From positions 124,001 through 188,000 of the forward strand of contig NZ_BLBC01000005.1 of the NCBI RefSeq assembly GCF_009684755.1: DNA of 64,000 nt. The letters are read 5' to 3'. The stretch comes from Capnocytophaga felis. GTDB lineage: Bacteria > Bacteroidota > Bacteroidia > Flavobacteriales > Flavobacteriaceae. Below are positions 63,785 through 64,000 of this stretch, piece after piece. The notes under the pieces were generated by a model. The model did not search any database, was not told the DNA's origin, and was given only the letters and a program-made list of their open reading frames with translations. Position 1 is the stretch's first letter; each line of letters starts with the position of its first letter. The position numbers were made by a program, and so were the translations under genes.

Positions 63785-64000
63785 ATGAAAAAAATATATA
63801 TCTTACTGGCTGTAACCACAATTTTTGCAAGTTGCGACAAATTTCTGGACGTTACTCCCAAAGGGCGTGTCATACCCCAAACTACTGAAGATTTCAGATA
63901 TCTTCTCAACCGAGGATATCACGAATTTCCAAACTACAAATCAACCTTGTTTTTGCGTACCGATAACATAACGCTCAACGAATCGGACAAGGAAGACAAC
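63785..64000 (+). CDS. SusD/RagB-family nutrient-binding lipoprotein, cut by window end
   Basis: The first 72 codons are inside the window. A lipoprotein signal (IFASC, C16) is followed by DKFLDVTPKGRVIPQTTEDF and then RYLLNRGYHEF, the usual start of SusD-like proteins (FLDVxPxG). It begins 21 bases after the SusC stop and is clearly its partner. The remainder and any downstream enzymes that would reveal the substrate are outside the window. Confidence 0.85.
   Translation, partial: MKKIYILLAVTTIFASCDKFLDVTPKGRVIPQTTEDFRYLLNRGYHEFPNYKSTLFLRTDNITLNESDKEDN

Overview
The window looks like a chromosomal segment of a low-GC gliding-type Bacteroidota, most likely family Flavobacteriaceae. The evidence is the gldD-gldE-ssb-mutY gene order, a SusC/SusD pair, a GH97 (SusB-type) glycosidase, outer-membrane proteins of Bacteroidota-restricted families (DUF5686, Porin_10, DUF4834), and promoters of the form TTG-N18..20-TAnnTTTG without Shine-Dalgarno sequences. 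Capnocytophaga is my best guess at genus, but this is inference. I saw no rRNA, tRNA, CRISPR array, insertion sequence, integrase or phage module; the segment is mostly core metabolism plus cell-surface functions.

Left part (1-20 kb): a periplasmic or surface zinc metalloprotease, an RluB-type pseudouridine synthase with a repetitive Asn/Lys-rich tail, then a leftward block with a clostripain-type lipoprotein, a small barrel-like protein, a lipoprotein broken by a short A-tract frameshift, a SpoU methyltransferase, sppA, mdh and pabB. A rightward block follows with a CarboxypepD_reg/DUF5686 protein, a serine beta-lactamase-fold hydrolase, an NAD-dependent epimerase, a DUF2141 protein, then glyS (leftward), comF and a tiny secreted Cys/Lys-rich protein.

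Amino-acid block (20.7-29.9 kb): a Phe/Tyr-rich leader peptide with a textbook 1:2 / 2:3 / 3:4 attenuator precedes pheA-tyrA. A DUF6261-type gene separates these from a DAHP synthase-chorismate mutase fusion. Facing them is the leftward metY-metX-thrA operon for homoserine and methionine synthesis.

Middle (30-41.5 kb): a THUMP-domain 23S rRNA methyltransferase, a YfhO-family membrane protein and an acyltransferase, a frameshifted GlsB/YeaQ-type gene, a GH97 enzyme, then the leftward run tatA, mutY, ssb, gldE, gldD.

Polysaccharide-type locus (42-49 kb): a leftward operon of two SGNH hydrolase-fold proteins (one carrying an inserted LysM domain) and an AlgI-type MBOAT acetyltransferase lies head-to-head with a CslA-like processive family-2 glycosyltransferase. 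This layout suggests synthesis and O-acetylation of an extracellular glycan, or alternatively peptidoglycan acetylation.

Right part (48.9-64 kb): pabA, a CCC-motif membrane protein, a free-methionine-sulfoxide-reductase-type GAF protein, ruvB, a putative porin, lipB, a DUF4834 protein, an outer-membrane barrel and an acetyltransferase-fold protein that overlap, and a ZIP metal transporter. A TPP riboswitch with its own terminator controls a TonB-dependent receptor, probably for thiamin uptake. The window ends inside a SusC/SusD pair. Many annotated starts here were moved to internal codons because the longest open frame runs through a promoter or lacks a signal peptide.
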